Shown in pieces: positions 24,655 to 34,043 of a stretch of DNA of 57,767 bases. The stretch covers positions 1-57,767 of the forward strand of contig CAYWXK010000025.1 in the NCBI GenBank assembly GCA_964462515.1. The letters are read 5' to 3'. The notes beneath the pieces are model-generated. The model was given only the letters and a program-made list of their open reading frames with translations. It had not been told where the DNA came from and ran no database searches. A program made the translations under genes and the position numbers. Origin of the DNA: CAYWXK01 sp964462515 (GTDB taxonomy: Bacteria > Planctomycetota > Phycisphaerae > Sedimentisphaerales > Anaerobacaceae). How positions within the stretch are numbered: position 1 is the stretch's first letter; every line of letters begins with the position of its first letter.

Positions 24655-25034
24655 AGCTAAATATGGCGATGCCCCCCACCGCTGACACAAGGACGCGGGA
24701 GTAAATGCCGGAGTGGGGCTGCTATGAGGTCAGACAAGTTGGTGGGGCAAGCCCCGCCCTACATTTTTTGCGTTGTCCCTTCGACGTATTTGGCAGGTTC
24801 ACCGCAGGTAAAATCCCTACTTCGCCCCCAAAAGCGGGGCTTCCGACTTCGCTAAAGCTACGCCGGACAAGTCGCAGGGCAAGCTGGCGACGGCTAAACA
24901 ACTAAACAGGCACAATTTGCGAACATTTGTTGCCATCCAATAGTAAATGTGATATAATGTTTCTTACAGACTTTGTTTTGTTGTTTGTGCAAAATATAGA
25001 GCAGAATTAAAGGTTGGTTTAAGGAGAACTTTTG
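24655..25034. other. Repeat-rich intergenic region before the cysteine-rich gene
   Basis: 24741-24770 is a GGTGGGGC/GCCCCGCC hairpin followed by CTACATTTTTTGC, as at 8300-8329. 24776-24800 starts like R1 (CCCTTCGACG) but soon diverges. 24845-24873 is a palindrome (R2) GACTTCGCTAAAG...CGCCGGACAAGTC, the same family as at 36366-36415. 24884-24898 ends in the GGCGACGGCTAAAC tail of family R4. The promoter at 24930-24958 follows. Confidence 0.6.
24930..24958 (+). promoter_or_regulatory. Sigma-70 type promoter for the cysteine-rich gene
   Basis: TTGCCA (24930-24935), a 17-base spacer, TATAAT (24953-24958), about 75 bases before the ATG. AAGGAG at 25021-25026 is the ribosome site. Confidence 0.65.
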
Positions 25035-25355
25035 ATGGAAGCCAGAATTTCGAGGAATCTTCTGATTGTGCTTGTGGCTGCAATCGTGACCGGGACGGCA
25101 CTTCTTGCCGCTTACGCAAATACCGCGCCTGGGGGCTTTGGCGATACCTCACAGATTAAAGCCTGTCAGATAAAATGCAGTAACTCGTGCTGCCAGGTGA
25201 AGGGCTGTCTGCCGCCTGAATGCGGATGTGGTGGCGGATGTTCCGGCAGCAATGGTTGTGCGGTTGACAACGCCGGCGGTTGCGGTCCAAAAGGTTGCGC
25301 TACTGGGGTCACCGGCAACTGTTGCGGTCAAAAGGCCTGCAGCATAAGCAAATAA
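25035..25355 (+). CDS. Small secreted cysteine-rich protein, family unknown
   Basis: This gene encodes 106 aa from the ATG at 25035 (AAGGAG eight bases upstream; an in-frame TTG lies just before). A signal peptide or anchor (about 8-28) is followed by a mature region with 14 cysteines in about 65 residues, in motifs such as C-x3-C-x3-C-C, C-x-C-x3-C, G-C-G-P-K-G-C and N-C-C-G. Gly and Lys are also frequent. The cysteine density recalls metallothioneins or disulfide-rich exported peptides, but I recognise no family. It has its own promoter and is followed by a hairpin, so it is a separate transcription unit. Confidence 0.7.
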   Translation: MEARISRNLLIVLVAAIVTGTALLAAYANTAPGGFGDTSQIKACQIKCSNSCCQVKGCLPPECGCGGGCSGSNGCAVDNAGGCGPKGCATGVTGNCCGQKACSISK

Positions 25356-25938
25356 GCTGTCTGGAAACTATAGAATCGCTCTTTTTGATGGGGTCGGAAC
25401 CGCTTTCCGGGAAGATGGTTTTCTCTACGCCTATCGAAAGTTAAGACCCCGCACCAATTGCACGCTTAAGAACGGGAATTTAGGGTTTGATGCAAGAAAT
25501 ACCCATAAGAGTTTAAATTGGTACGGGGTTTTTATGCGCTGCTTCATAAGGCTGGCTTATAAAAAATCACCTTGTGTCCTATGATTATTGAAAAGCCGGA
25601 TAGGTCAGCCATTCAAATGTCCTTAGTGTCATTCCTGCGAAGGCAGGAATCCAGAGTGTTTAACCACTGGATTCCGCATCAAGTGCGGAATGACAAAAGT
25701 GTGGACGACTTCTGCCAAAGTTTGGTCAGCTACCTCCCAGTCTTCTTTTGCTCCATTCCGCCAGTAAGCAATATGTTCCTCAATATCTACCATATCACCA
25801 CCATTCAGCCGTCATAATAATACCAATCTTAGAGAAATTCAACCTTATTTTCTGTTACCTCAGTTTTGAAAATTGACTTTGGGGGCATTTATAATTATCC
25901 TGTTATGTCATATACGTCTTTTTTGGAGTTTCAAAGTA
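25356..25938. other. Intergenic: terminator-like hairpin and inverted R5 pair
   Basis: 25446-25533 can form a long stem (ACCCCGCACCAATT with AATTGGTACGGGGT) followed by TTTT, probably the terminator of the cysteine-rich gene. 25628-25654 and 25667-25694 are two R5 copies in opposite orientation (GTCATTCCTGCGAAGGCAGG and its mirror). The GGAG for gltX is at 25925-25928. No protein gene is supported here. Confidence 0.6.
25446..25533 (+). terminator. Probable rho-independent terminator
   Basis: ACCCCGCACCAATT (25446-25459) pairs with AATTGGTACGGGGT (25516-25529) and is followed by a T tract. The loop is long (about 56 bases) with internal pairing possible. Same arms as the structure at 23589-23740. 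Confidence 0.5.
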
Positions 25939-27564
25939 ATGGTCATAACAAGATTTGCACCATCGCCGACAGGTTATCTGCACGTTGGTGGAGCGCGCAC
26001 AGCCATTTTTAACTGGCTGTGGGCCCGCAAAACAGGCGGCGTGTTCGTCCTGCGAATTGAGGACACCGACCAGAAACGCAACACGCCGGCCGCCGCCCGG
26101 CAGGTAATAGAAGACCTGCGATGGCTGGGTATCAACTGGGATGAAGGTCCCGAGGTCGGCGGCCCAAACGGGCCATATTTTCAATCTCAGCGAATGGATT
26201 TCTACGATAAATACGTAAAGAAACTGTTAGATGAGCAAAAGGCCTATTACTGCTTCGATACCGAAGAGGAACTTGATACGCTTCGCGGCAAGCAGAAGGG
26301 CTTTGTCTATTCCCGTCCGAAGGATTTCCCATGTGCTAAAGATGCTGAAAAAGCCAGAGCCGAAGGCCAACCAGTTACAATCCGCTTCGCTATGCCGCAG
26401 AATGAAACTATTATCGTCAACGATGTTGTCAGAGGCGAAGTCGCATTCGATTCCGCCCAGATAGGCGACTTCATCATACAAAAATCAGATGGTATGCCCA
26501 CCTATAATTTCGCCTGCGTCGTCGATGATTATCTGATGAAAATCACCCACGTCATTCGAGGCCAGGAACACCTGATGAATACGCCCGCCCAGCAGGCATT
26601 ATGGCACGAACTTTTTCCTGATGCACCTCTGCCGCAGTATGTCCATATGTCGGTTACCGTCAGTGACACCGGCGGCAAACTCTCCAAACGCGAACGCCCA
26701 ACAGCTCTTCGCAAGACAATCAAAACTATTGCAAGCATCAACCTCGAAAAACTTGCCGAAGCAGGTAATATTTCCCGGCAGGAACTGCAGGATTTTATCG
26801 AGGCCAAAACTACACCTGATATGCCCTGCATTGATGCAATGGCAGAATACCTCGGCATACACCTGCCGGAAATCAATATCGTTGACTTTTTCAAAAGCGG
26901 CTACTTACCTGAAACAATGGTCAACTTTCTCGCGCTCCTCGGCTGGAATCCAGGAGACAAGCGGGAAATTATGCCTCTTGATGAGCTAATCGAATCCTTC
27001 GACCTGGCTCGGCTAACAAAAAGCAACAGTCTTTTCGACCGTAAGAAGCTGCTCGCCTTCAACACCGAGCATATTCGAATGGTATCCAAAGAAAAGCTCC
27101 TGCAGCATTTTAAGAAGTATCTCGATACTGTAAAATCGCCCCTCACCTCCGCAGACGACAAGCTTCTTTCCAGAATCCTGGAAATCTGCACGGGCGCAAG
27201 AACCTTGGCCGAAATCGAGCGCAAAAGCAGATTCCTTTTCTTACCCAACGATAAAATCGAATATGACCGAAAGGCCATTGAGAAGGTCTTATTGAAAGAT
27301 GGCGGATTAGCCATTCTGCCAATCCTCAGGGATAAATTGGCAGCAATGGAGCCGTTCACTCAAGCAAACATTGAAAATATGTTGCGTTCTTTGGCTGCGG
27401 AAAAGCAGGTTGGCCTCGGCGAAATTGCCCAGCCCCTCCGTGTCGCTATATGCGGCAGCACAATCAGCCCTCCTATCTTCGACTCAGTTGAACTGCTGGG
27501 CAAAGAAAAAACCTTAGCAAGAATAGATATAATCCAGGGTAAAGCTACGACTGGAGGTTATTAA
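25939..27564 (+). CDS. gltX: Glutamyl-tRNA synthetase with an insertion after the KLSKR motif
   Basis: This gene encodes 541 aa from the ATG at 25939 (GGAG at 25925-25928). GluRS charges tRNA-Glu. The HIGH-type motif is P-S-P-T-G-Y-L-H-V-G-G-A at the N-terminus and the KMSKS-type motif is K-L-S-K-R near residue 250. In most bacterial GluRS this is followed within a few residues by the D-G-Y-L-P-E-A-L-x-N-Y-L segment; here about 55 extra residues (T-A-L-R-K-T-I ... G-I-H-L-P-E-I) lie between. The frame is open and the ends match the family, so this is probably a lineage-specific insertion. The pfkB gene begins at the next base after the stop. Confidence 0.95.
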   Translation: MVITRFAPSPTGYLHVGGARTAIFNWLWARKTGGVFVLRIEDTDQKRNTPAAARQVIEDLRWLGINWDEGPEVGGPNGPYFQSQRMDFYDKYVKKLLDEQKAYYCFDTEEELDTLRGKQKGFVYSRPKDFPCAKDAEKARAEGQPVTIRFAMPQNETIIVNDVVRGEVAFDSAQIGDFIIQKSDGMPTYNFACVVDDYLMKITHVIRGQEHLMNTPAQQALWHELFPDAPLPQYVHMSVTVSDTGGKLSKRERPTALRKTIKTIASINLEKLAEAGNISRQELQDFIEAKTTPDMPCIDAMAEYLGIHLPEINIVDFFKSGYLPETMVNFLALLGWNPGDKREIMPLDELIESFDLARLTKSNSLFDRKKLLAFNTEHIRMVSKEKLLQHFKKYLDTVKSPLTSADDKLLSRILEICTGARTLAEIERKSRFLFLPNDKIEYDRKAIEKVLLKDGGLAILPILRDKLAAMEPFTQANIENMLRSLAAEKQVGLGEIAQPLRVAICGSTISPPIFDSVELLGKEKTLARIDIIQGKATTGGY

Positions 27565-28470
27565 TTGTCCTTATTAGTAACCGGCTCAATAGGAATTGAT
27601 ACCATTAAAACGCCTTATGGTGAAAGTCGAGATTGCCTCGGCGGGTCATCGATATATTTCAGTATGGCAGCCAGTTTCTTTACGCCGGTCAGACTCGTTG
27701 GCGTTATCGGCGCTGATTGTCCGTTTGACTTATCTAAAGTCTTTGCCGATAGAAATGTTGACCTGACAGGTCTGGAAGTAAGGCCGCACAGTAAAACCTT
27801 CCGCTGGGCCGGCTCTTATCACGACAATATGGACGACAGAACCACGGATTCTCTGGAACTGAATGTCCTCGCTGAGCACCCTCCAACCGTGCCCGCCCAG
27901 TTTCGGAATAGTGAATTCGTATTTCTTGCAAACACCACACCCAAGCTGCAGCTTGAATTGCTCGACCAACTCGAATCGCCCACCTTTGTAGCCGCCGATA
28001 CAATGAACTGCTGGATTCAGGACCGCCGCGATGACTTAAATACGCTGCTGAAAAGAATCGATTGCCTGATAATCAACGAAGATGAGGCAAAAATGCTCGC
28101 AGCCGAATTTAACCTCATCAAGGCCGCAGAGAATATTTTAGATATGGGGCCAAGTGTTTTAATCATTAAAAAAGGCCAGTCCGGCTCAATAACCTGCGAT
28201 TCGCAAGGCCACAAGTTCGTTTTGCCTGCCTACCCAGCCGCCGATGTCAAAGACCCCACAGGCGCCGGCGACAGCTTCGCAGGCGCTCTTTTAGGCCACT
28301 TAGCACAGACCGGCAAAATAGACTTTGACACCTTAAAAATGGCTGTCGCCTACGGCACAGTGGTCGCATCATTTACAATTTCCGACTTTTCCTTACAAGG
28401 GCTTGCCTCAATTACTAAAAATGATATAGATAAAAGGCTCGAAACCTTACGAAAACTGACTAATTTTTGA
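27565..28470 (+). CDS. PfkB-family sugar or nucleoside kinase
   Basis: This gene encodes 301 aa and begins with TTG directly after the gltX stop, so the two are coupled. Ribokinase-fold signatures: G-S-I-G-I-D-T at the N-terminus, G-G-S-S-I-Y-F-S-M, D-x-N-C-W and the catalytic D-P-T-G-A-G-D-S-F-A-G-A near 230. It lacks features that decide the substrate. In planctomycetes similar genes are annotated as sugar or adenosine kinases. Its position between gltX and thpR does not suggest a pathway. Confidence 0.88.
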   Translation: MSLLVTGSIGIDTIKTPYGESRDCLGGSSIYFSMAASFFTPVRLVGVIGADCPFDLSKVFADRNVDLTGLEVRPHSKTFRWAGSYHDNMDDRTTDSLELNVLAEHPPTVPAQFRNSEFVFLANTTPKLQLELLDQLESPTFVAADTMNCWIQDRRDDLNTLLKRIDCLIINEDEAKMLAAEFNLIKAAENILDMGPSVLIIKKGQSGSITCDSQGHKFVLPAYPAADVKDPTGAGDSFAGALLGHLAQTGKIDFDTLKMAVAYGTVVASFTISDFSLQGLASITKNDIDKRLETLRKLTNF

Positions 28471-28504
28471 GAAAATACTAATGACCAAATACTAACGAGC
28501 AAAA

Positions 28505-29071
28505 ATGCGTTGCTTTATAGCCATAGATATAGATGATAGGATAATAGCCGCCCTGAGCGATTTACAGGAAAAGTTCGCAAGCAGCGCCGACATCCGGAAA
28601 GGAGATGTCAAGTGGGTCGGTCCACAGGCAATGCACCTGACGCTGAAATTCCTGGGTGAAATTAAAGACGAGCAAGCTGCCGATGTCTGCAACATAACTA
28701 AAGATGTCGCCGGCAGACACAAAAGATTCGAGTTAGAGGTCGAATCTGTCGGCCACTTCGGCGGCAAGAGTGCAAAAGTTTTGTGGGTCGGAGCAGGTGC
28801 CGGCTGCGAAAAATTGCTGCAGTTGCAAAAAGACCTTGAGCAGCAGCTCGCTTCTGCCGGCTGGCCAAAGGAAGAAAGAGAGTTCACCGGCCATATGACG
28901 CTTTGCAGGGTAAAAAACCCAAAGGCAGGCGTTAAGATTGCGCAACTGGCCGAGAGTCATAATGACCTCAAATTTGGAACGACGCCGGTCGATTCGCTCT
29001 CGGTTTACCAGAGCCAGTTGACTCCGCAAGGTCCAATTTATATCCTGTTGTGCAACTGCAAATTGCAATAA
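28505..29071 (+). CDS. thpR: RNA 2',3'-cyclic phosphodiesterase
   Basis: This gene encodes 188 aa of the 2H phosphoesterase family. Both H-x-T motifs are clear: H44-L-T-L-K-F-L-G-E and H130-M-T-L-C-R-V. The N-terminus R-C-F-I-A-I-D-I matches ThpR (LigT). The enzyme opens 2',3'-cyclic phosphates at RNA ends or hydrolyses 2'-5' linkages. It sits 34 bases after the kinase gene and about 120 before recA, all in the same direction. Confidence 0.92.
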   Translation: MRCFIAIDIDDRIIAALSDLQEKFASSADIRKGDVKWVGPQAMHLTLKFLGEIKDEQAADVCNITKDVAGRHKRFELEVESVGHFGGKSAKVLWVGAGAGCEKLLQLQKDLEQQLASAGWPKEEREFTGHMTLCRVKNPKAGVKIAQLAESHNDLKFGTTPVDSLSVYQSQLTPQGPIYILLCNCKLQ

Positions 29072-29188
29072 AGAAACGTAAAAGTGAAAACTAAAAACGC
29101 AAAACCGAAACCCAAAACTTGAATGTAGCTAATAATTTGAAATCTCAAATTCAATGAAGCTTGCTTTTGAGGATGGAGAATAGAAACT

Positions 29189-30223
29189 ATGACAAAAATA
29201 AAAAAGGCCGAAACTGACACAGCAGTAACCGGCAGGGAAGCCGTCCTGCAGCGCGTGATTGCACAAATAGAAAAGCAATATGGCCAGGGCGCCATTATGC
29301 AAATGGATGAGCACAAATACGCCAAGGTCGAAGGTATTAACACCGGCTCATTATCGCTGGACATCGCGCTGGGTGGTGCAGGCATTCCTCGCGGCAGGGT
29401 TACTGAATTATTCGGGCCTGAGTCGTCCGGCAAGACAACCGTCGCCCTTCACATTATCGCCAACGCCCAGCGTGCAGGCGGCGTTGCCGCATTCATTGAT
29501 GCCGAACACGCCCTCGACACAACCTGGGCCAAAAGACTGGGCGTCGATGTCAGCAGCCTCCTTGTAAGCCAGCCCGACACCGGCGAACAGGCCCTCGACA
29601 TCACCGAAATACTGATAGAATCCAACTCCGTTGACCTTATTGTCATCGATTCCGTTGCCGCACTGACGCCGAAAGCTGAGATTGAAGGAGATATGGGTGA
29701 CAGTCACATGGGTCTTCAGGCACGACTGATGAGTCAGGCGATGAGAAAACTTACCGCCGTCATCAGCAAAAGCAAAACGGCCCTTGTGTTCATAAACCAG
29801 ATCCGTATGAAAATCGGCGTGATGTTCGGCAACCCCGAAACCACTACCGGCGGAACGGCGCTGAAATTTTACAGCTCCATCCGTATCGACTTAAGACGCA
29901 TAACAACTCTAAAGGATGCTACTGGTGCCGTCGGCTCCAGGATCAGAGCCAGGGTGGTAAAGAACAAAATCGCACCGCCCTTCCGCGAGGCCGAGTTTGA
30001 TATTATGTTCGATAGCGGCATCAGCTACGAAGGCGATGTATTGGATTTGGCCCTTGCCTGTAACGTGGTCGAAAAGGGCGGAGCGTGGCTAAACTATGGC
30101 AACATCCGACTCGGCCAGGGCAGGGACAACGCCAGAAAATACCTTGCTGAAAACAAAGACCTTCTTGGAGAAATACAAAATAAGGTTCTCGCCGCAAAAG
30201 GCCTGGCTTTGAAATCGCCCTAA
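29189..30223 (+). CDS. recA: Recombinase RecA
   Basis: This gene encodes 344 aa. Walker A is G76-P-E-S-S-G-K-T83. The make-ATP-work Glu region, L1/L2 loops (N-P-E-T-T-T-G-G-T-A-L-K-F-Y) and the C-terminal domain are all present. RecA drives homologous recombination and LexA cleavage in the SOS response. GGAG lies about 12 bases before the ATG. I did not find a clear LexA box in the 117 bases upstream. An AT-rich R8 repeat (29134-29156) stands in that leader. Confidence 0.98.
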   Translation: MTKIKKAETDTAVTGREAVLQRVIAQIEKQYGQGAIMQMDEHKYAKVEGINTGSLSLDIALGGAGIPRGRVTELFGPESSGKTTVALHIIANAQRAGGVAAFIDAEHALDTTWAKRLGVDVSSLLVSQPDTGEQALDITEILIESNSVDLIVIDSVAALTPKAEIEGDMGDSHMGLQARLMSQAMRKLTAVISKSKTALVFINQIRMKIGVMFGNPETTTGGTALKFYSSIRIDLRRITTLKDATGAVGSRIRARVVKNKIAPPFREAEFDIMFDSGISYEGDVLDLALACNVVEKGGAWLNYGNIRLGQGRDNARKYLAENKDLLGEIQNKVLAAKGLALKSP

Positions 30224-30269
30224 AACTGTCGCCCTGACAAAGTTTTGAGTTTTTAGTTTATTCTTTACT

Positions 30270-32990
30270 GTGCTTACTGCAAAAGAAATAAGAAACGGCT
30301 TTATAGACTTTTTCAAAAGTAAGGATCACCAGTTTGTCCCCAGCTCGCCGCTGGTGCCTGTTGGTGATGAGACGTTGCTTTTCGCAAATGCCGGAATGAA
30401 CCAATTCAAGGATATATTCTTAGGATTGGTGTCGTCGCCATATCAGAGAGTCGTCAACAGCCAAAAATGCCTGCGCGTAAGCGGCAAGCACAACGACCTT
30501 GAGCAGGTCGGCAAAGATACCTACCATCACACCTTTTTCGAGATGCTCGGCAACTGGTCCTTCGATGATTACTTCAAGGCTGAGGCAATCCAGTGGGCCT
30601 GGGAGCTTTTTACAAAAATCTGGGGCATCAACCCCGACCATCTCTGGGCAACAGTTTTCGCAGGTAGTCAGCCCGACAATCTGCCTGAAGATGACGAGGC
30701 TTCAAAGCTGTGGACCAAAGTAACACCAATCACCGCCGAGCGGGTTTTACCCTTCGGCAAAGAAGATAATTTCTGGGAAATGGGCGATACCGGCCCCTGT
30801 GGGCCCTGCAGCGAAATACATATTGACCTCGGCCCGGATGCGTGTGATATGAAAAACGTCCCCGGCCATAAATGCAAAGTCAACGGCGGCTGCGCAAGAT
30901 TTATCGAGCTGTGGAATCTTGTTTTCATACAATTTAATCACCTGCCCGGCGGTGAGCTTGTGCCGCTTTCAGCTAAATATGTTGACACCGGCGCCGGCCT
31001 TGAAAGGGTAGTCGCCGTCCTGCAACAAAAAAGAAGTAACTACGACACCGACCTTTTTATGCCAATAATAGAAGCTGCCGCCGATATGACCGGCCACAAA
31101 TACACATCCAGACTGGGCAGCAGCACCGATAACGCCTTCAGAGTTATAGCCGACCACATTCGCGCTCTTGTCTTTGCAATAACCGATGGCGCCATTCCCT
31201 CCAATGAGGGCCGTGGATACGTGATACGCCGGCTCCTTCGCCGCGCAGCAAGGTTCGGCAGAGAATTGGGTATGCACGAGCCGTTTATGTCCAAGCTCGT
31301 CTCTGTTGTCGTTGACTGTCTCGGCGACGCCTTCGGCGAGATAAAGCAAAGAGCCGATTATGTCTCGACTGTAATCGAATCTGAAGAGGCCGGCTTCGGC
31401 AGAACTCTCGACCGGGGTATTGAAATCTTTGCCGACGCCGCCGAGCGAGCAGATAAAAGCCCCGCAAAAACCATTAGCGGCGAAGATGCCTTTCAGCTTT
31501 ATGACACCTACGGCTTCCCTATCGACTTAACAGAGCTTATGGCACAGGAGCGCAGCCTCAGGGTTGATAAAGCTAAATTCGAAGAGCTGATGGACCAGCA
31601 AAGAGAGAGAGCAAGGGCGGCACAAAAAACCACTTCTCTTCTCGCAGCCTTTGCTGACACAGAGCTGCCGGAAACCGAGGATATTCATAAATACCATACC
31701 GACAGTTGCGATGCCAGGATAATAGGCTGGATTGATAACGAAGGCTTCAAAAACCAGGGCCAAATCGAACCCAGTGCCGAAGCCGGAGTTATTCTCGATA
31801 GAACCTGTTTCTACGCCGAGGCAGGCGGCCAGGTCGGCGACTGCGGACACCTGGAATCTCAAACCGGACAATTTATCGTCGAAAATACCACTAAAATAGG
31901 CAACTGCGTAATCCACCAGGGTAAAGTCTCCGAGGGCTTCTTCAAGGTCGGCCAAAACGTAAAGGCAATCGTCAACAAAGATAGAAGCTCCACAAGGAAA
32001 AATCATACCGCTACTCATCTTTTGCAGTGGGCGCTGCAGCAGGTGCTCGGCAAATCTGTAGCCCAGCAGGGTAGTTTCGTCGGCCCGGACTATCTAAGAT
32101 TCGACTTTACATATCCGTTTGCACCAACCACCGAGCAGTTAAAGGAAGTTGAGAATTTGGTTAGAGAAAAAATCGCACAAGACCTGCCCGTAACCTGGGT
32201 GGTTATGCCCAAAGACCAGGCACAGAAACTCGGCGCAATGGCGCTATTTGGCGAAAAATATGGTAACGATGTCCGCGTTGTTTGCCTCGGTGCCAACAAC
32301 AAAAATCAAATTAGTCAGGCCTTCAGCCGGGAGTTCTGTGGCGGCACCCATATTGACCGGCTCGGCTCAATCGGCGGTTTTAAGATAATCAAAGAAGAGA
32401 GTATCTCCGCAGGCGTCCGCCGAATTACTGCACTAACCGGCAGCGGCCTTAACGCATATCTTGAAAAAGCGAGTAACATCATTGATGAGCTTTCAGTGAT
32501 GTTGAAAGTGCCGTCCGAATCAATAGTCGAGAGGGTCGGCAAGCTGATGGAAGACAACAAAAAGCTCACCAAAGAGCTCAAGACCGCCGCGAAAACATCC
32601 GGCACCGACACCCTGTCCGAGGCAAAGCAGCTTCTTGATAAGTGCGAAAAGCTCGGCTCATCTTCTATAATCATCGGCCGGCTTTCAAAAGCCTCCATAG
32701 AGCAGGCCCGCGAGGCTGTTGATATGCTAAAAAAGAAGGCAAAATCCGCAGCCATCGTCCTGGCCTTTGACGACAATGGCAAAGTAACAATTCTAATAGG
32801 CGTTACAAACGATTTGATTGAAAAGGGCCTGAAGGCCGACGACATTATCAAAACAATCGCCCCGATTGTCGATGGCGGCGGCGGAGGCCGACCGCATCTG
32901 GCACAGGCAGGCGGAAAAAATCCAGAAAAAATTCATGACGCCTTGACTGCGTCCAAAAGAATAATAAAAGAAAAACTTGCTGCCACTTAA
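30270..32990 (+). CDS. alaS: Alanyl-tRNA synthetase
   Basis: This gene encodes 906 aa, beginning with GTG at 30270. The N-terminal catalytic core (T-A-K-E-I-R-x-x-F-I-D-F-F; F-A-N-A-G-M-N-Q-F-K-D), the editing domain with H-x3-H (N-H-T-A-T-H-L-L), the C-x3-H-type site in S-R-E-F-C-G-G-T-H and the C-terminal DHHA1 domain with G-G-G-G-G-R-P-H-L-A-Q-A-G-G are complete. Length is usual. A short spacer of 46 bases to recA contains a GTTTTGAGTTTTTAG-type segment, an AT-rich repeat also seen near 5450. Confidence 0.98.
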   Translation: MLTAKEIRNGFIDFFKSKDHQFVPSSPLVPVGDETLLFANAGMNQFKDIFLGLVSSPYQRVVNSQKCLRVSGKHNDLEQVGKDTYHHTFFEMLGNWSFDDYFKAEAIQWAWELFTKIWGINPDHLWATVFAGSQPDNLPEDDEASKLWTKVTPITAERVLPFGKEDNFWEMGDTGPCGPCSEIHIDLGPDACDMKNVPGHKCKVNGGCARFIELWNLVFIQFNHLPGGELVPLSAKYVDTGAGLERVVAVLQQKRSNYDTDLFMPIIEAAADMTGHKYTSRLGSSTDNAFRVIADHIRALVFAITDGAIPSNEGRGYVIRRLLRRAARFGRELGMHEPFMSKLVSVVVDCLGDAFGEIKQRADYVSTVIESEEAGFGRTLDRGIEIFADAAERADKSPAKTISGEDAFQLYDTYGFPIDLTELMAQERSLRVDKAKFEELMDQQRERARAAQKTTSLLAAFADTELPETEDIHKYHTDSCDARIIGWIDNEGFKNQGQIEPSAEAGVILDRTCFYAEAGGQVGDCGHLESQTGQFIVENTTKIGNCVIHQGKVSEGFFKVGQNVKAIVNKDRSSTRKNHTATHLLQWALQQVLGKSVAQQGSFVGPDYLRFDFTYPFAPTTEQLKEVENLVREKIAQDLPVTWVVMPKDQAQKLGAMALFGEKYGNDVRVVCLGANNKNQISQAFSREFCGGTHIDRLGSIGGFKIIKEESISAGVRRITALTGSGLNAYLEKASNIIDELSVMLKVPSESIVERVGKLMEDNKKLTKELKTAAKTSGTDTLSEAKQLLDKCEKLGSSSIIIGRLSKASIEQAREAVDMLKKKAKSAAIVLAFDDNGKVTILIGVTNDLIEKGLKADDIIKTIAPIVDGGGGGRPHLAQAGGKNPEKIHDALTASKRIIKEKLAAT

Positions 32991-33019
32991 TCAATCCGGC
33001 TATTGAGACGGAAAATTTT

Positions 33020-34030
33020 ATGATTAAGTTCCACTGCAAAAATTGCGGTCAGAAAATAAGCGCCCCTGAAACCCACGCAGGCAAAAAAGGCAAATGCCCC
33101 AAATGCAAACAAACAGTCATCATCCCGCATATCGAACCAGCACCCCCGCCCATAGCTAACGAGCACATGGGCGAACCAAAGGTCAGCCCGGAAACTTCGC
33201 CCTTCGACCCGACCCTCTTGGACCTTCCGCAAGCCAGAGCTCAAAGCCCCCCGGCCGAATATGACGTCCACAGCGAAACCGCTGAGGACAAGCTCGAACA
33301 ACAGTTACAGGAAAAAATAGAGCAAAGCGAGAACGTCGGCAAACGCAACTTACCGTGGATTATAGATATATTCCTTTACCCTATAAGCATACCCGGCCTG
33401 ATAACCCTCGGAATTATCATTGTAATACCTTTGCTAATTGACATTGTGGCTGCATTACTCGGACCGTTTGCTACCGCCATAGCCTTACCGGGCTTTATTA
33501 TAAACTCTGTCATCGTACTGTATCTATATTGGTATCTCACCGAGTGCGTTCGCGATAGTGCCGCCGGAGGATTGCGAGCGCCTGAAACATTGGGCAGCAC
33601 TCCGGGACTCGGTGATATGTCACTGCGGGCGCTCAATATCATTGCCTGTCTGATTGTCTTTTGGGGACCTGTCGGCTTTTATTTCTACTACACTCACAAA
33701 ACAGACGCAATTTTCTGGTCGCTCCTTGTCTATGCAATAATCCTTTTCCCGATGGGTTTGTTGGCCGTGATTATGTTCGACTCTTCTTCAGGCCTCAATC
33801 CTGTCCTGGCTCTATGCTCAATATTCAGCACATTTCTTCCCTACTGTGTTATGGTTATTGCATTCGTTTTAATAGGCTCTTTGACCGGCATCGTCTCTGC
33901 CGTCGCACTAATATCACGAATTCTTTCCTTTGTTATTCACTGCATCAATCTCTATCTTGCGTTGGTCGGCGCGCATCTTTTAGGCAGGTTCTACTGGCGT
34001 TATCAGGATAAACTTAAGTGGGATGTGTAA
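33020..34030 (+). CDS. Zinc-ribbon membrane protein, function unknown
   Basis: This gene encodes 336 aa. The first 40 residues are a zinc ribbon (C8-K-N-C-G-Q-K-I...C-P-K-C), followed by a Pro/acid-rich cytoplasmic linker to about 105. The rest has about six to seven membrane segments, starting with I-F-L-Y-P-I-S-I-P-G-L-I-T-L. N-terminal zinc ribbons on multi-pass membrane proteins are common in Planctomycetota, but the role is unknown. The gene follows alaS by 30 bases and ends 13 bases from the convergent hisD stop. Confidence 0.65.
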   Translation: MIKFHCKNCGQKISAPETHAGKKGKCPKCKQTVIIPHIEPAPPPIANEHMGEPKVSPETSPFDPTLLDLPQARAQSPPAEYDVHSETAEDKLEQQLQEKIEQSENVGKRNLPWIIDIFLYPISIPGLITLGIIIVIPLLIDIVAALLGPFATAIALPGFIINSVIVLYLYWYLTECVRDSAAGGLRAPETLGSTPGLGDMSLRALNIIACLIVFWGPVGFYFYYTHKTDAIFWSLLVYAIILFPMGLLAVIMFDSSSGLNPVLALCSIFSTFLPYCVMVIAFVLIGSLTGIVSAVALISRILSFVIHCINLYLALVGAHLLGRFYWRYQDKLKWDV

Positions 34031-34043
34031 CTTGTCACCGCGG

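Noticed and set aside
25572..25817. Frame of 81 codons over the R5 inverted pair
   Set aside because: Translated repeat (W-I-P-H-Q-V-R-N-D-K type sequence) with no ribosome site.
29072..29188. LexA box before recA
   Set aside because: I looked for a clear inverted LexA-type motif and saw none; the leader is mainly AT-rich repeat.
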